Virus record (IMG/VR): IMGVR_UViG_3300027917_000021
Span: 91,896-155,895 of that record
From: a virus
Length of the DNA stretch: 64,000 nucleotides
Strand: one strand, 5' to 3'
Shown: positions 33,735 through 41,912 of the stretch, piece after piece
Layout of the letters: each line of letters starts with the position of its first letter
How positions within the stretch are numbered: position 1 is the stretch's first letter
Program-made: the position numbers and the translations under genes
The notes under the pieces: model-generated
The model's database searches: none
Seen by the model: the letters and a program-made list of their open reading frames with translations, nothing else
What the model was told of the DNA's origin: nothing

Positions 33735-34076
33735 TTAACTGGTTTCTGTGAGGGTGCGTTGTTCATCCAACTTTTTCCCCACATCCTCTATAATTTTTAG
33801 CATCTCTTTCTTAGCAGATGCTAATGTTTGTTTCAATTTTATTGGATCTATCGGCGCTTTTTTATATTTGATCATATCATCAACTAGATGATTATAAACA
33901 TTTTCTAATGATGTCAAATAAAAGGGCCCGGAATTTCCAAAGTGGTAAATCCACTGCCGAGAATCCCAATCTAGCTTAAGAACGGTTTTTCCAATCTTTG
34001 TTCTTATTCCAGTTTCCGTTTTGATGTTTGAGATAGTTTTTTGTGATTTTGTAGATTTCATAAGTTGCTTCAACAT
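33735..34076 (-). CDS. Unknown protein overlapping the exonuclease gene
   Basis: A 113-residue basic protein starting within the 3' end of the exonuclease gene (101-base overlap); a second ATG lies five codons later. Residues 25-60 look like a small beta unit (TVLKLDWDSRQWIYHFGN), then a long helix. It ends four bases before the Sak4 start. Confidence 0.42.
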   Translation of the reverse strand: MLKQLMKSTKSQKTISNIKTETGIRTKIGKTVLKLDWDSRQWIYHFGNSGPFYLTSLENVYNHLVDDMIKYKKAPIDPIKLKQTLASAKKEMLKIIEDVGKKLDEQRTLTETS

Positions 34077-34707
34077 CTCTCATGGCATATTCTGCTATTT
34101 CTTTTATTTTTCCTTGTTGGAAAGCAGCCGCTACCGTATCTGCCTTCACATCACCTTCTTTTGGTGTAGGGATACCAAAGAATTCACATGCAAGTTCCAA
34201 TGATGGCCTTAAATTCATTGTCCAGTTGGCTAAATGCTGCATAACATCATAATGTGGATAATTTTGATATAATCGTAAATCTAGAAAATCATTATTTGTT
34301 ACTTCTACACGATGCTTCATTGAACGTACCTGTATAAACCAGGTATCAAATCTAAGACTATTGAATCCTACAAACGTACCAGTAAATCCTTTGACATAAT
34401 CCCAAAAATCTTCGAGCAAAATTTTTTCTTCTGGCTCTACTAATCCATTTTTCATTTGTTTGGGAGCTGCTACCAGGGTTGACCGATTACCAGATGGAAA
34501 TCTATCTGAAATTTCATACATTGAAATACAGATGATTTGGCCAAAAAACGGATTGGTGGCTGCTACTAATCGTTCAGCCTCACCAGGATCCATATCACTT
34601 TTTTCTACGTAATAATCTATTCTGTTAGCCATTTTTTCTTTCTGCAATTCACTAAATAGTGAAACCTGCGGGACAGTTTCGATGTCCCATACTATAATAT
34701 TTTCCAT
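33976..34707 (-). CDS. DnaQ-like 3'-5' exonuclease
   Basis: A 243-residue RNase H-fold exonuclease: WDIETVP (D8, E10) is motif I, FVGFNSLRFDTWFIQ motif II, and EIAEYAMRDVEATYEIYK motif III. It resembles the stand-alone PolB-like exonuclease family. It may proofread or resect DNA for the adjacent Sak4/DUF669 pair. Confidence 0.8.
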   Translation of the reverse strand: MENIIVWDIETVPQVSLFSELQKEKMANRIDYYVEKSDMDPGEAERLVAATNPFFGQIICISMYEISDRFPSGNRSTLVAAPKQMKNGLVEPEEKILLEDFWDYVKGFTGTFVGFNSLRFDTWFIQVRSMKHRVEVTNNDFLDLRLYQNYPHYDVMQHLANWTMNLRPSLELACEFFGIPTPKEGDVKADTVAAAFQQGKIKEIAEYAMRDVEATYEIYKITKNYLKHQNGNWNKNKDWKNRS

Positions 34708-34742
34708 AATATTTTGGTTTTTGCGTTGTAAATATACTTAAA

Positions 34743-35078
34743 TTATTCTATCTTTTCAAGCATTTTATTGATTACTTGGGTATGATGATCCCAAATTTTT
34801 AAGTGTTTCATTACTTCGCATTTTATGAGATTTAACTTGTTTATTTCTAATTTTACTGCTAATCCTATTATATTAGGAATGGTTTTTTCTGCATCAACTT
34901 TATAGCCAACATAGAGTTCCATCATTTTTTCTGTCTCGGAATACACAACACCAACATAATCACTTTCAATATTGTATGATGCCATATTGCGTTTTCCAAA
35001 CTTTTTTGATGGTTCAGCCAGGACAGCTTCCAAATGATTTACTTTCCAAACTCTTTTATGGTATGTAGTTACTCTCAT
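34743..35078 (-). CDS. Unknown 111-residue protein
   Basis: A basic alpha-beta protein: strand-rich N-terminal half (NIESDYVGVVYSETEKMMELYVGYKVD) and helical C-terminus. It overlaps the metallo-hydrolase gene by four bases. No family recognised. Confidence 0.42.
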   Translation of the reverse strand: MRVTTYHKRVWKVNHLEAVLAEPSKKFGKRNMASYNIESDYVGVVYSETEKMMELYVGYKVDAEKTIPNIIGLAVKLEINKLNLIKCEVMKHLKIWDHHTQVINKMLEKIE

Positions 35079-35824
35079 TTTAATTCTATAGGGTCCAACG
35101 TGGGAGCAATAAGAAATGTTCCAGAATAATTAGGAAATTTACTTCTTGCCGCTTTTAAAACTTTGTCTGATCTGTTGGTTCGATCTGACAAATGGGCAAA
35201 TATTACAAAAGATGTTTTGTCTATCCCTATTTTTTCAAGGCCATCTAATGCATCGTCGGTACTTAAATGTCCATATGCACTTGCTATACGTTCTTTTAAA
35301 TAATCAGAATAATATTCATAATCTTTTAGCATTTGAACATCGTAATCTGTTTCAATAAAATACGCATCAGCGTGTGTCATATATTGTACCATTAGCGGGG
35401 TAATAATTCCCGTGTCTGTAACATAACATAATGTTTTATTATAAGTTGTATCTTTTATTAAAAATCCAAAAGTATACTTTGCATCATGCTTTGTACTAAA
35501 CGTTTTAATCTCTATATCACCAAATGTTAAAATATCTGATGGTTTTAGATTTACCATTGTAACATCTTCAAACAGATGTTTTTTTGCATTATAACTCCAC
35601 TCATGCATATATACAGGACATTTAAACTTTCTACCAGCAGGGCCGGCGGAGTTAATATGGTCCGAATGTTCATGTGAAATTATAATAGCATCGAACTTAT
35701 CTCTTCCAGTATTTTGTGTTATTTTTTTGACAGAGACACCCACATCTATTAAAATGTGAGCATCCTCTGTCCAAATATAAGTACAGTTTCCGGATGATGA
35801 GCTCGCTATAGGTAATATTTTCAT
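35075..35824 (-). CDS. Metallo-beta-lactamase-fold hydrolase (YycJ-like)
   Basis: A 249-residue metallohydrolase. SSSGNCTYIWTEDAHILIDVG opens the fold, IISHEHSDHINSAG carries the HxHxDH zinc motif (about 52-57), and YVTDTG, IETDYD and AYGHLSTDDALD supply later ligands. Relatives such as YycJ/WalJ are exonuclease-like or RNA-processing enzymes. A nuclease role is the best guess. Confidence 0.78.
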   Translation of the reverse strand: MKILPIASSSSGNCTYIWTEDAHILIDVGVSVKKITQNTGRDKFDAIIISHEHSDHINSAGPAGRKFKCPVYMHEWSYNAKKHLFEDVTMVNLKPSDILTFGDIEIKTFSTKHDAKYTFGFLIKDTTYNKTLCYVTDTGIITPLMVQYMTHADAYFIETDYDVQMLKDYEYYSDYLKERIASAYGHLSTDDALDGLEKIGIDKTSFVIFAHLSDRTNRSDKVLKAARSKFPNYSGTFLIAPTLDPIELK

Positions 35825-35828
35825 TAAA

Positions 35829-36197
35829 TTATTTTGTGACTATAGTGACTGCGTGGCCATGTCCTCTTCTCGTTATCCACGCTTTGAGTGCTCTGGCCTG
35901 TCGCCAGTCAATCTGGTGAAAATTCTTTACAATACTTGAAGCATCGAAATTAGCATAAGCACTTACCCATGCGCGGATTCCAGTAGCATTTATTAGGCGT
36001 GGAATACGCACTTTGTCTTCCAACGTAAAGTTAGTTACATCTTGTACGTTATTTGTTTTACCTGATGCTAGGGCTGTTTTAATATGGTTCGTATGCTTAT
36101 ATGTAACGTTTACAGTGGATTTCTCTAACTTATAATGTATGGATAAATTTTTTATTTCGGTTCTCTGCTTTCTAAATTTTTTAGTCTTGCTTTTCAT
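35829..36197 (-). CDS. Small basic protein, unknown
   Basis: Start taken at the ATG at 36197; a GTG three codons upstream (36206) is the alternative. About 122 residues, rich in Lys, Arg and His, with a C-terminal WRQARALKAWITRRGHGHAV segment. The charge suggests nucleic-acid contact. No family recognised. Confidence 0.42.
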   Translation of the reverse strand: MKSKTKKFRKQRTEIKNLSIHYKLEKSTVNVTYKHTNHIKTALASGKTNNVQDVTNFTLEDKVRIPRLINATGIRAWVSAYANFDASSIVKNFHQIDWRQARALKAWITRRGHGHAVTIVTK

Positions 36198-36212
36198 TAT
36201 TATCACTTTTGT

Positions 36213-36515
36213 CTATTGTACTGGTTCTGTTTCTATCGTTTCTATTATAGTGCACGATTTTAAATATGCATCTATAGATTCAGAAGACCCCCACATATTT
36301 TTTAAGTATATGTAGAAGTCTTCATCTTCGAGATCTTCTGCCTGGAGAGTTCTGACTATACAAAATTTTCTACCAGTTGCATCCATCTTTGGAAATCCGT
36401 GGCTGTGCATCAAATATGTAGTACTAGGTAAACGAACATTATTTAATTCTTTTTCTGTAAGAGTTTCATTTGTTATCAGTATTATTGGCTTTCCAATATA
36501 TGGTGTAAAATCCAT
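36213..36515 (-). CDS. Unknown 100-residue protein
   Basis: An alpha-beta protein (PYIGKPIILITNETLTEKELNN, then acidic EDLEDEDFYIYLKNMW). Its start overlaps the stop of the next gene by one base. No family recognised. Confidence 0.42.
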   Translation of the reverse strand: MDFTPYIGKPIILITNETLTEKELNNVRLPSTTYLMHSHGFPKMDATGRKFCIVRTLQAEDLEDEDFYIYLKNMWGSSESIDAYLKSCTIIETIETEPVQ

Positions 36516-36982
36516 TAGAGGTCCTCTGCTTCTGGGCTTGTATCTACTTCATCTCCAAGAAATGTTTCCATATTTGCTGCAACCTTTATTAGTCTTTTTT
36601 CGTATTCTGGAAACCAGTCTGGTGCATCTTTGATAGATGGTTTAAGAATATTTACCACCATGTTATCCAATTTATTAAGAATGCCAACTAAAGTTGAAAG
36701 ACTTAAGTCAGTGAAATCTTTTCCAAATAAAACAACAACTTCGTCTAAAACAAAATAAAGAATTTCTGTTGGTTTTGGAAAAAATATATTAAAATCGCTA
36801 ACTTTCATGTCAGCATTTTTTTCTTCAATCAATGTACCATCAATTTTATAAATTTTTATATCAATGGTGTTTTTCTTGGCCACAAAAATATACTCATTTC
36901 TGGCCCAGATCTCTTCGGGGGTGATAAATTCTATTTCTTTTGAAGTAGAATTTTCTTGCTCTTGTGTTTTATTCTTACTCAT
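36515..36982 (-). CDS. Unknown protein, paralogue of its upstream neighbour
   Basis: A 155-residue acidic protein. Residues 40-145 share a layout with the next gene upstream (36975-37580): a strand pair, V-V-x-FGKDFxxLxLxxLVxILxKLD, a gap, then a W-F-PEYEKRLIKVAANMETFL helix. Overlaps it by eight bases. The similarity suggests a tandem duplication. Function unknown. Confidence 0.48.
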   Translation of the reverse strand: MSKNKTQEQENSTSKEIEFITPEEIWARNEYIFVAKKNTIDIKIYKIDGTLIEEKNADMKVSDFNIFFPKPTEILYFVLDEVVVLFGKDFTDLSLSTLVGILNKLDNMVVNILKPSIKDAPDWFPEYEKRLIKVAANMETFLGDEVDTSPEAEDL

Positions 36983-37580
36983 TACTCCTCAAAATTTCGT
37001 AAATATACTTTTCCAATTTAGAAATTGACTTATTATATTCTGACACCCATTGGGTGTTTTTATAGTTTTTATCACGAGTATATTTCTGTACTATGATGTT
37101 TGGTGAATCTATCTTTAAAAGTATAGACGCTAATGCATCTAACTTTCTTGTTCCAAATTTTTTACCACAAACAACAAATACAGTCCATAATTGATTAGTA
37201 CAATAACACACTTCTTCATCCTCAATAATATGTATCTCAATATCATTAGAGGTTATTTCTGGCCGTCTCATTACTGGAGTTCTTCCCAATATAGTATACA
37301 TTTTACTGCCTGTAGGAGCAATAAATACCGGAGAATGGTAATTGTTTATTCTTGTTGTAGTAGATAATATTTCCGGATAAGAGGGCTGAGCAATAATGGA
37401 ATTCTTCAAGTTTTCCAACTCGGCCATATCCGATAAATTTATTTTTTGCACTTGCTTTATAAAAGCGTTTGATGCAGAAATTTTAGAAGGCATCCTTCCA
37501 TGTTCTACATGCTCTAAGCTTTTTATAATGTCGTCTAATGCAAAAATTTCTTGATTTTCTTGTTCTTCTTGACTTGGCAT
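36975..37580 (-). CDS. Unknown protein, paralogue of its downstream neighbour
   Basis: A 201-residue protein. Its second half (VFVVCGKKFGTRKLDALASILLKID, then QWVSEYNKSISKLEKYIYEI) aligns by pattern with the adjacent 155-residue protein. The first half is extra, with an acidic helical start. It abuts the primase stop by one base, so a replisome accessory role is possible by position. Confidence 0.48.
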   Translation of the reverse strand: MPSQEEQENQEIFALDDIIKSLEHVEHGRMPSKISASNAFIKQVQKINLSDMAELENLKNSIIAQPSYPEILSTTTRINNYHSPVFIAPTGSKMYTILGRTPVMRRPEITSNDIEIHIIEDEEVCYCTNQLWTVFVVCGKKFGTRKLDALASILLKIDSPNIIVQKYTRDKNYKNTQWVSEYNKSISKLEKYIYEILRSNE

Positions 37581-40271
37581 TTATTTTAATAGTTTGTCTT
37601 TGTCAACAGGATACACAAACATATTTTGATTATTAAATACTTTCTTTACAGGCGATGGACTCTTAATATATTTTGCCTTATGTAGATCCTCAATAATAGT
37701 TATTTTTGAGAATTCAAGGCTTTCACCTGCGCCTCTCAGGTATTTTTCTACTTCTCTTAATGCTGTATCCATTATTAGATAATCTTCTCCACCGCTTCCA
37801 TGGTATCCAATTATTGGAATCATTTTAATGGTTTTGTCCAGATCAACATCTTTACTGGTTTGTAAACGTAACTTGCCGATGGCAAGTAAATCACGCATAG
37901 TAAACCAGAATTTTTCGGCGGGGCGTTGTATAGCAGTAAGTCTTATTAGATTATCTACCTGATCAATTAAATATTGTTTAAATTTATCCTGGTTAGTTTT
38001 TGCCTCTGCTGACGGCCAAAACCATTCAGCAAAGAAATAATAAGAAGTATACAATAAAGACATATTACGAGCAATACGAATATCATTATGCTTGCCTATT
38101 GTATATTTGTAAAATTCTTCATGTGCTTTTCTTTGAAAATCATGATATACAGTTTCCTTATTAGGATATTGCAATACATGATGAATATATTTAGCAGTAA
38201 TGGCGCTGTAATATTTCCTATTATCCAGCACTCTTAATCCTGCCGCGATGTTTTTCTGTGGTTGGCTATAATCCAAAGTAATGGTTCTTGCCATAACTGA
38301 ACTTTGTCCCTCAGCTAAATCTTCGCCGGTGATCAATAATGTGCCGCGCATAGGTTTAGCTTGTTTAAGTTCTGCTTCTTTCGTTAATCTTGTACGAGCA
38401 CTACGATCGGCATAACTTTGAAGAATACCCAAAGCTCCTCTATGGTCCTTAATATTACCTCTTTTCCAGTCATCAATTAAAAATATAGTATCTTTGTAAT
38501 TGAATCCCGCAGTTTCCAAACTATTAGTTGTTGCTGCCCATGATTCATATCTTCCAAAATGCGGGCCATAAAAATGCTGCATAGTTTGTGCTATAAAAGA
38601 TTTACCTTCTCCAGAACTACCACGAATAAATAATATATATCGTGTGCGGTCATTTTGATATAACCAGGGCTCTATAATAGGAGAAAATGTATGTCCTAAT
38701 AAAGCATGTGTAATTCCAAAATCTGTAAGATTTAATAAATCATCATTGATATGTTTTATCAAATCTTTTTCTGCCTGAGCGTCCAGCATGGTTAAATCTA
38801 GCCACTGGGCAGATCCACGATTGCTTAAATCAACGATAATTTCAGAATTGTTTCTAACGCTTTTTGCATCAATTACTACAGATGGACTTATATATCTACG
38901 ATGCGGATCGTGTTCCGGACCATCATATCCAAATGATTCTTTAATCAAGGTAGTGTTAGCTTTCGTAAATTTGTTGATGGCGTTAATAAAATGATTATAG
39001 TTTTCAACAAAAATACCTTCATTTCCAGCTACATTATAAATCTCTGATCTTAGCTTATCTGGATTTCCGAGGTCTTTACTGCTAATCTCAAATGGATAGC
39101 TTTCATCACCTTTAACTAATTGTCCTTTAGAGGTGGTTTTTACTGTTTCACCATCATCATGAATTATTGTGTCTGTAATATCAATAATAAAGCTTGACAG
39201 TAATCGATATTGGTCTTTACCATCTGGCTTATATAAAAATTCCGTTCCCTGTTTTTCATAAATCTCAATTCGTGATTTATAGTCCAAAACAGTATTAAGA
39301 CTAGCACCAGTAGTCATGCCGCCAGCGTGTCTGTGAAAAAATACCGTAGGATTTTTACCACCACGAATATTTGCACACGGCCCCGGGCACATATTATTCA
39401 TGGAAGGCGTTTGTAAAGTTCTACAATTAATAGCTTTATAATGCCTTTGCTTTAATTTTCCAATATAGTAATTGGTTTTACCTTCATCATAATCATCCTG
39501 AAGTTTCATTAATTTTCTTAATTCGTCTTCTCCACCAGGTACATTTAATAATATATATCCAAGAGTGAGCCGTTGTGCATGATTAAGATGGCCTAATGGT
39601 GCCTGTTTTTTGATATCGGCCATTACAGCACAATTGAGAAATATAGCATCTATAGGACTTACGACTTTTCTTATTTTTTCAGAGTCAACATACTCAACAC
39701 CTTTTAGTACATCGTCTAAAAAATAAGAAAAAGTTTTTGATAATTGATGCATACCACAAGGCAATTTTATTAAATTACCATAACCACCATCTCCCAGAGT
39801 GTCCTGTTTTGGAAAAAACTCTAAATGCAAATTAGGGTCAACAACGCCGACGCTACTTAACATTACAGAATTAATATCTCTGGCTGTTCCGGCAGGTATT
39901 GGTTCTTTAAAAAAATACCAAACGTGTGCACCCTTCATTCCAGAAATTTCTGCATATCCGGTTATTCCATATTTGGCAAGTTTATTTTTGATTATACTTA
40001 TCTGTTTATAAATCAGATCTTTCCAATCATCAAACTTATAATCTTTTTTACTCCAAACATCTTTATTTATATCTATGTCTATACAGGAAAAAGTTACTGT
40101 GTCTTGTTTATCTAAATGATAAATACCTAAGGTTTGTTTACCTTTTAAATGTGCATCTAAAGCTACATCACTAATTGGACTATTGCTGGGTAAATATCTA
40201 CCGTCTGGCTTTTGTATAGCGTATATATCTTTACGGTGTACAAACAGTTTCTTTAGAGTTTCTACGTCCAT
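37581..40271 (-). CDS. Primase-helicase with TOTE-type AEP primase domain
   Basis: The start is set at the ATG at 40271, four bases after GGAGG, not the longer frame to 40301. Of about 896 residues, the first 220 form an archaeo-eukaryotic primase: SCIDIDIN (metal Asp pair, about 65-67), EISGMKGAHVWYFF (about 108-120) and NLIKLPCGMH. A cysteine cluster (CRTLQ, CPGPCANIRGG) lies near residue 290. The C-terminal half is a P-loop helicase with GSSGEGKSFIAQT near 553 and a Walker B-like IFLIDDWK. It would prime and unwind DNA for the PolA replisome. Confidence 0.78.
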   Translation of the reverse strand: MDVETLKKLFVHRKDIYAIQKPDGRYLPSNSPISDVALDAHLKGKQTLGIYHLDKQDTVTFSCIDIDINKDVWSKKDYKFDDWKDLIYKQISIIKNKLAKYGITGYAEISGMKGAHVWYFFKEPIPAGTARDINSVMLSSVGVVDPNLHLEFFPKQDTLGDGGYGNLIKLPCGMHQLSKTFSYFLDDVLKGVEYVDSEKIRKVVSPIDAIFLNCAVMADIKKQAPLGHLNHAQRLTLGYILLNVPGGEDELRKLMKLQDDYDEGKTNYYIGKLKQRHYKAINCRTLQTPSMNNMCPGPCANIRGGKNPTVFFHRHAGGMTTGASLNTVLDYKSRIEIYEKQGTEFLYKPDGKDQYRLLSSFIIDITDTIIHDDGETVKTTSKGQLVKGDESYPFEISSKDLGNPDKLRSEIYNVAGNEGIFVENYNHFINAINKFTKANTTLIKESFGYDGPEHDPHRRYISPSVVIDAKSVRNNSEIIVDLSNRGSAQWLDLTMLDAQAEKDLIKHINDDLLNLTDFGITHALLGHTFSPIIEPWLYQNDRTRYILFIRGSSGEGKSFIAQTMQHFYGPHFGRYESWAATTNSLETAGFNYKDTIFLIDDWKRGNIKDHRGALGILQSYADRSARTRLTKEAELKQAKPMRGTLLITGEDLAEGQSSVMARTITLDYSQPQKNIAAGLRVLDNRKYYSAITAKYIHHVLQYPNKETVYHDFQRKAHEEFYKYTIGKHNDIRIARNMSLLYTSYYFFAEWFWPSAEAKTNQDKFKQYLIDQVDNLIRLTAIQRPAEKFWFTMRDLLAIGKLRLQTSKDVDLDKTIKMIPIIGYHGSGGEDYLIMDTALREVEKYLRGAGESLEFSKITIIEDLHKAKYIKSPSPVKKVFNNQNMFVYPVDKDKLLK

Positions 40272-40332
40272 GGATCCTCCGTGGTTTCTGTGGGGACCCA
40301 AATATACAAAATTTCGTTTATCATGTCAAATT

Positions 40333-40731
40333 TTATTTTATTCGGAATTCTTCCCAGAATATTTTCTTTTGTTTTACTTGTTCTTTTATCTTTTTTTGCC
40401 TTTGTGTTAATCGTGAATTTGCTGACTTAATTTCAAGTAGTGTAATTCCTCTTTCTTCAAAGACAATATAGTCTATGGGGTTCCCTAAAAATTGTATTGA
40501 TTGCGGATTATGTTTAAAATCTTTCAAGAAAGGAGCAAGCTTTTCCGCCACCTGTCCTGTCACAATCTCAGACTGTTTCTTTTGAAATATCAACTTACTG
40601 CGGGATTCCTCCCCCTGTCTTACTTGTTCTTCTAATTCTTTTACCCTACTTTTTGTTTTAAGGTAATAATTAATATAAAAAAAGGCAGTTATACCAAGTA
40701 TAACTGCCAATATAATTGTTAGTGAGTCCAT
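40333..40731 (-). CDS. Membrane-anchored Hjc-like nuclease
   Basis: A 132-residue protein. Residues 3-23 are a transmembrane helix (LTIILAVILGITAFFYINYY), then a short coiled coil, then a domain like 'endonuclease related to archaeal Holliday junction resolvase': IVTGQVAEKLAPFL, FLGNPIDYIVFEE and ITLLEIKSANSRLTQRQ give a PD-(D/E)XK site (D, E-x-K). Membrane anchoring of a nuclease is unusual and may tie DNA processing to the envelope. Confidence 0.7.
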   Translation of the reverse strand: MDSLTIILAVILGITAFFYINYYLKTKSRVKELEEQVRQGEESRSKLIFQKKQSEIVTGQVAEKLAPFLKDFKHNPQSIQFLGNPIDYIVFEERGITLLEIKSANSRLTQRQKKIKEQVKQKKIFWEEFRIK

Positions 40732-41156
40732 TACATAAATTGTTTTACATTTATAAAAATACCGGCAATCTGCTCATTATTCATAATCGCGGACTTGAGT
40801 TTACATACACGAGGAGAAATACATGATCCACATAATTCCTGTGGATATTGATGCTTCTTTTCCATTTTACTTATTTCTGTATTTAACAGGACATACCCGT
40901 CCTGCCTTTTATCATGTATGCAAAGCCCGGCATGTAAACGGGATAAATATTGTCCAACCAGGTCTAAAAGCATATCTTGAGCAGGTTCTTCCTGTTGTCT
41001 TCCAAGTTCGGCTTTAGCAATATTTGCTAATGTCATTGACAACTTTCGAATGATATACTGCCTGGTTTTAAAATTTCGGATTTTACAAAACTTTCTTATA
41101 TGGTCTTCAACCAGTTTGACAACTGGATTTTTTACAAATTTATGTTGTCCCATCAA
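40731..41156 (-). CDS. Unknown helical protein with Cys triad
   Basis: A 141-residue, mainly helical, basic protein with a C-terminal CGSCISPRVC cluster that may bind zinc. It overlaps the Hjc-like gene by one base. No family recognised. Confidence 0.45.
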   Translation of the reverse strand: MMGQHKFVKNPVVKLVEDHIRKFCKIRNFKTRQYIIRKLSMTLANIAKAELGRQQEEPAQDMLLDLVGQYLSRLHAGLCIHDKRQDGYVLLNTEISKMEKKHQYPQELCGSCISPRVCKLKSAIMNNEQIAGIFINVKQFM

Positions 41157-41169
41157 CTCTCCTTATGTT

Positions 41170-41433
41170 TTATAAATCCTCTATGTATGTAGCACCGCAC
41201 CAATCCATAACTCCGTCTAGTGATTTACGAGACTTAAACTTATGATTATCACATACGCATGTAATATGGGTAGGTGGTAAGGACTTGTAAAGGTCCTTGG
41301 AATAGAATGCCTTCGGTTTTCTTTTTCCATACCAACATACTCCACGGCGCTGTTTTCCACGATAATAACTGAAATAAGAACAATTGCCACAGCATTTTAC
41401 TTGCCGATGCATTGGTCTTTTTTCTTCTATCAT
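41170..41433 (-). CDS. Cys-rich putative zinc-binding protein
   Basis: An 87-residue basic protein with CCGNCSYF near 14-21, GVCWYG near 32-37, then CVCDNH and a late CGA. These are enough Cys/His for one or two zinc sites. Overlaps the deformylase gene by four bases. Function unknown. Confidence 0.5.
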   Translation of the reverse strand: MIEEKRPMHRQVKCCGNCSYFSYYRGKQRRGVCWYGKRKPKAFYSKDLYKSLPPTHITCVCDNHKFKSRKSLDGVMDWCGATYIEDL

Positions 41434-41897
41434 ATCAATTTACCCTGCAAATGGTCGTATTCATGTTGTATGATTCGAGCATCATACCCAAAATATTTCT
41501 CGGTCTTGTCGATTTGATCCACCGGATCAAAGTATGTTATTATAACGTTTTTATCTCGTTTTTTCATCTTTGGTTTTTTGCCTTGTAACGACATACAATT
41601 TTCCGGCCAGAGCATCTTTTTACCAGTACCTTTAATAGTTGGATTTACAAAAATTTTCCAAAGTTCATTTCCACCAAAATGTACTCTAGCGATGAACATC
41701 GCGGGAGGAGGTTCTTCCGTATCTTTCCAAAGTTGATTGGAAGCAATTCCGACACATTTGCTTTCATTTGCTTTGGCAGTGCTTGTTAAATCCTCCATTA
41801 ACATAATAAATTCTGTCAAATCATTTACAGGTTCAGCTGGTGTGGTCAAAATTTTTCTTTCTTCAGGATTCGATGCCTGATTAAATTCTAAAATCAT
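41430..41897 (-). CDS. def: Peptide deformylase
   Basis: A 155-residue deformylase with all three family motifs: VGIASNQ (49-55), ENCMSLQG (99-106, metal cysteine) and QHEYDHLQG (144-152, HExxDH metal site). It removes the N-formyl group from nascent proteins. Phage deformylases are known, often trimmed as here. Host or phage protein maturation during infection is the likely role. Confidence 0.9.
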   Translation of the reverse strand: MILEFNQASNPEERKILTTPAEPVNDLTEFIMLMEDLTSTAKANESKCVGIASNQLWKDTEEPPPAMFIARVHFGGNELWKIFVNPTIKGTGKKMLWPENCMSLQGKKPKMKKRDKNVIITYFDPVDQIDKTEKYFGYDARIIQHEYDHLQGKLI

Positions 41898-41912
41898 ATA
41901 TTCTCTAATTTC

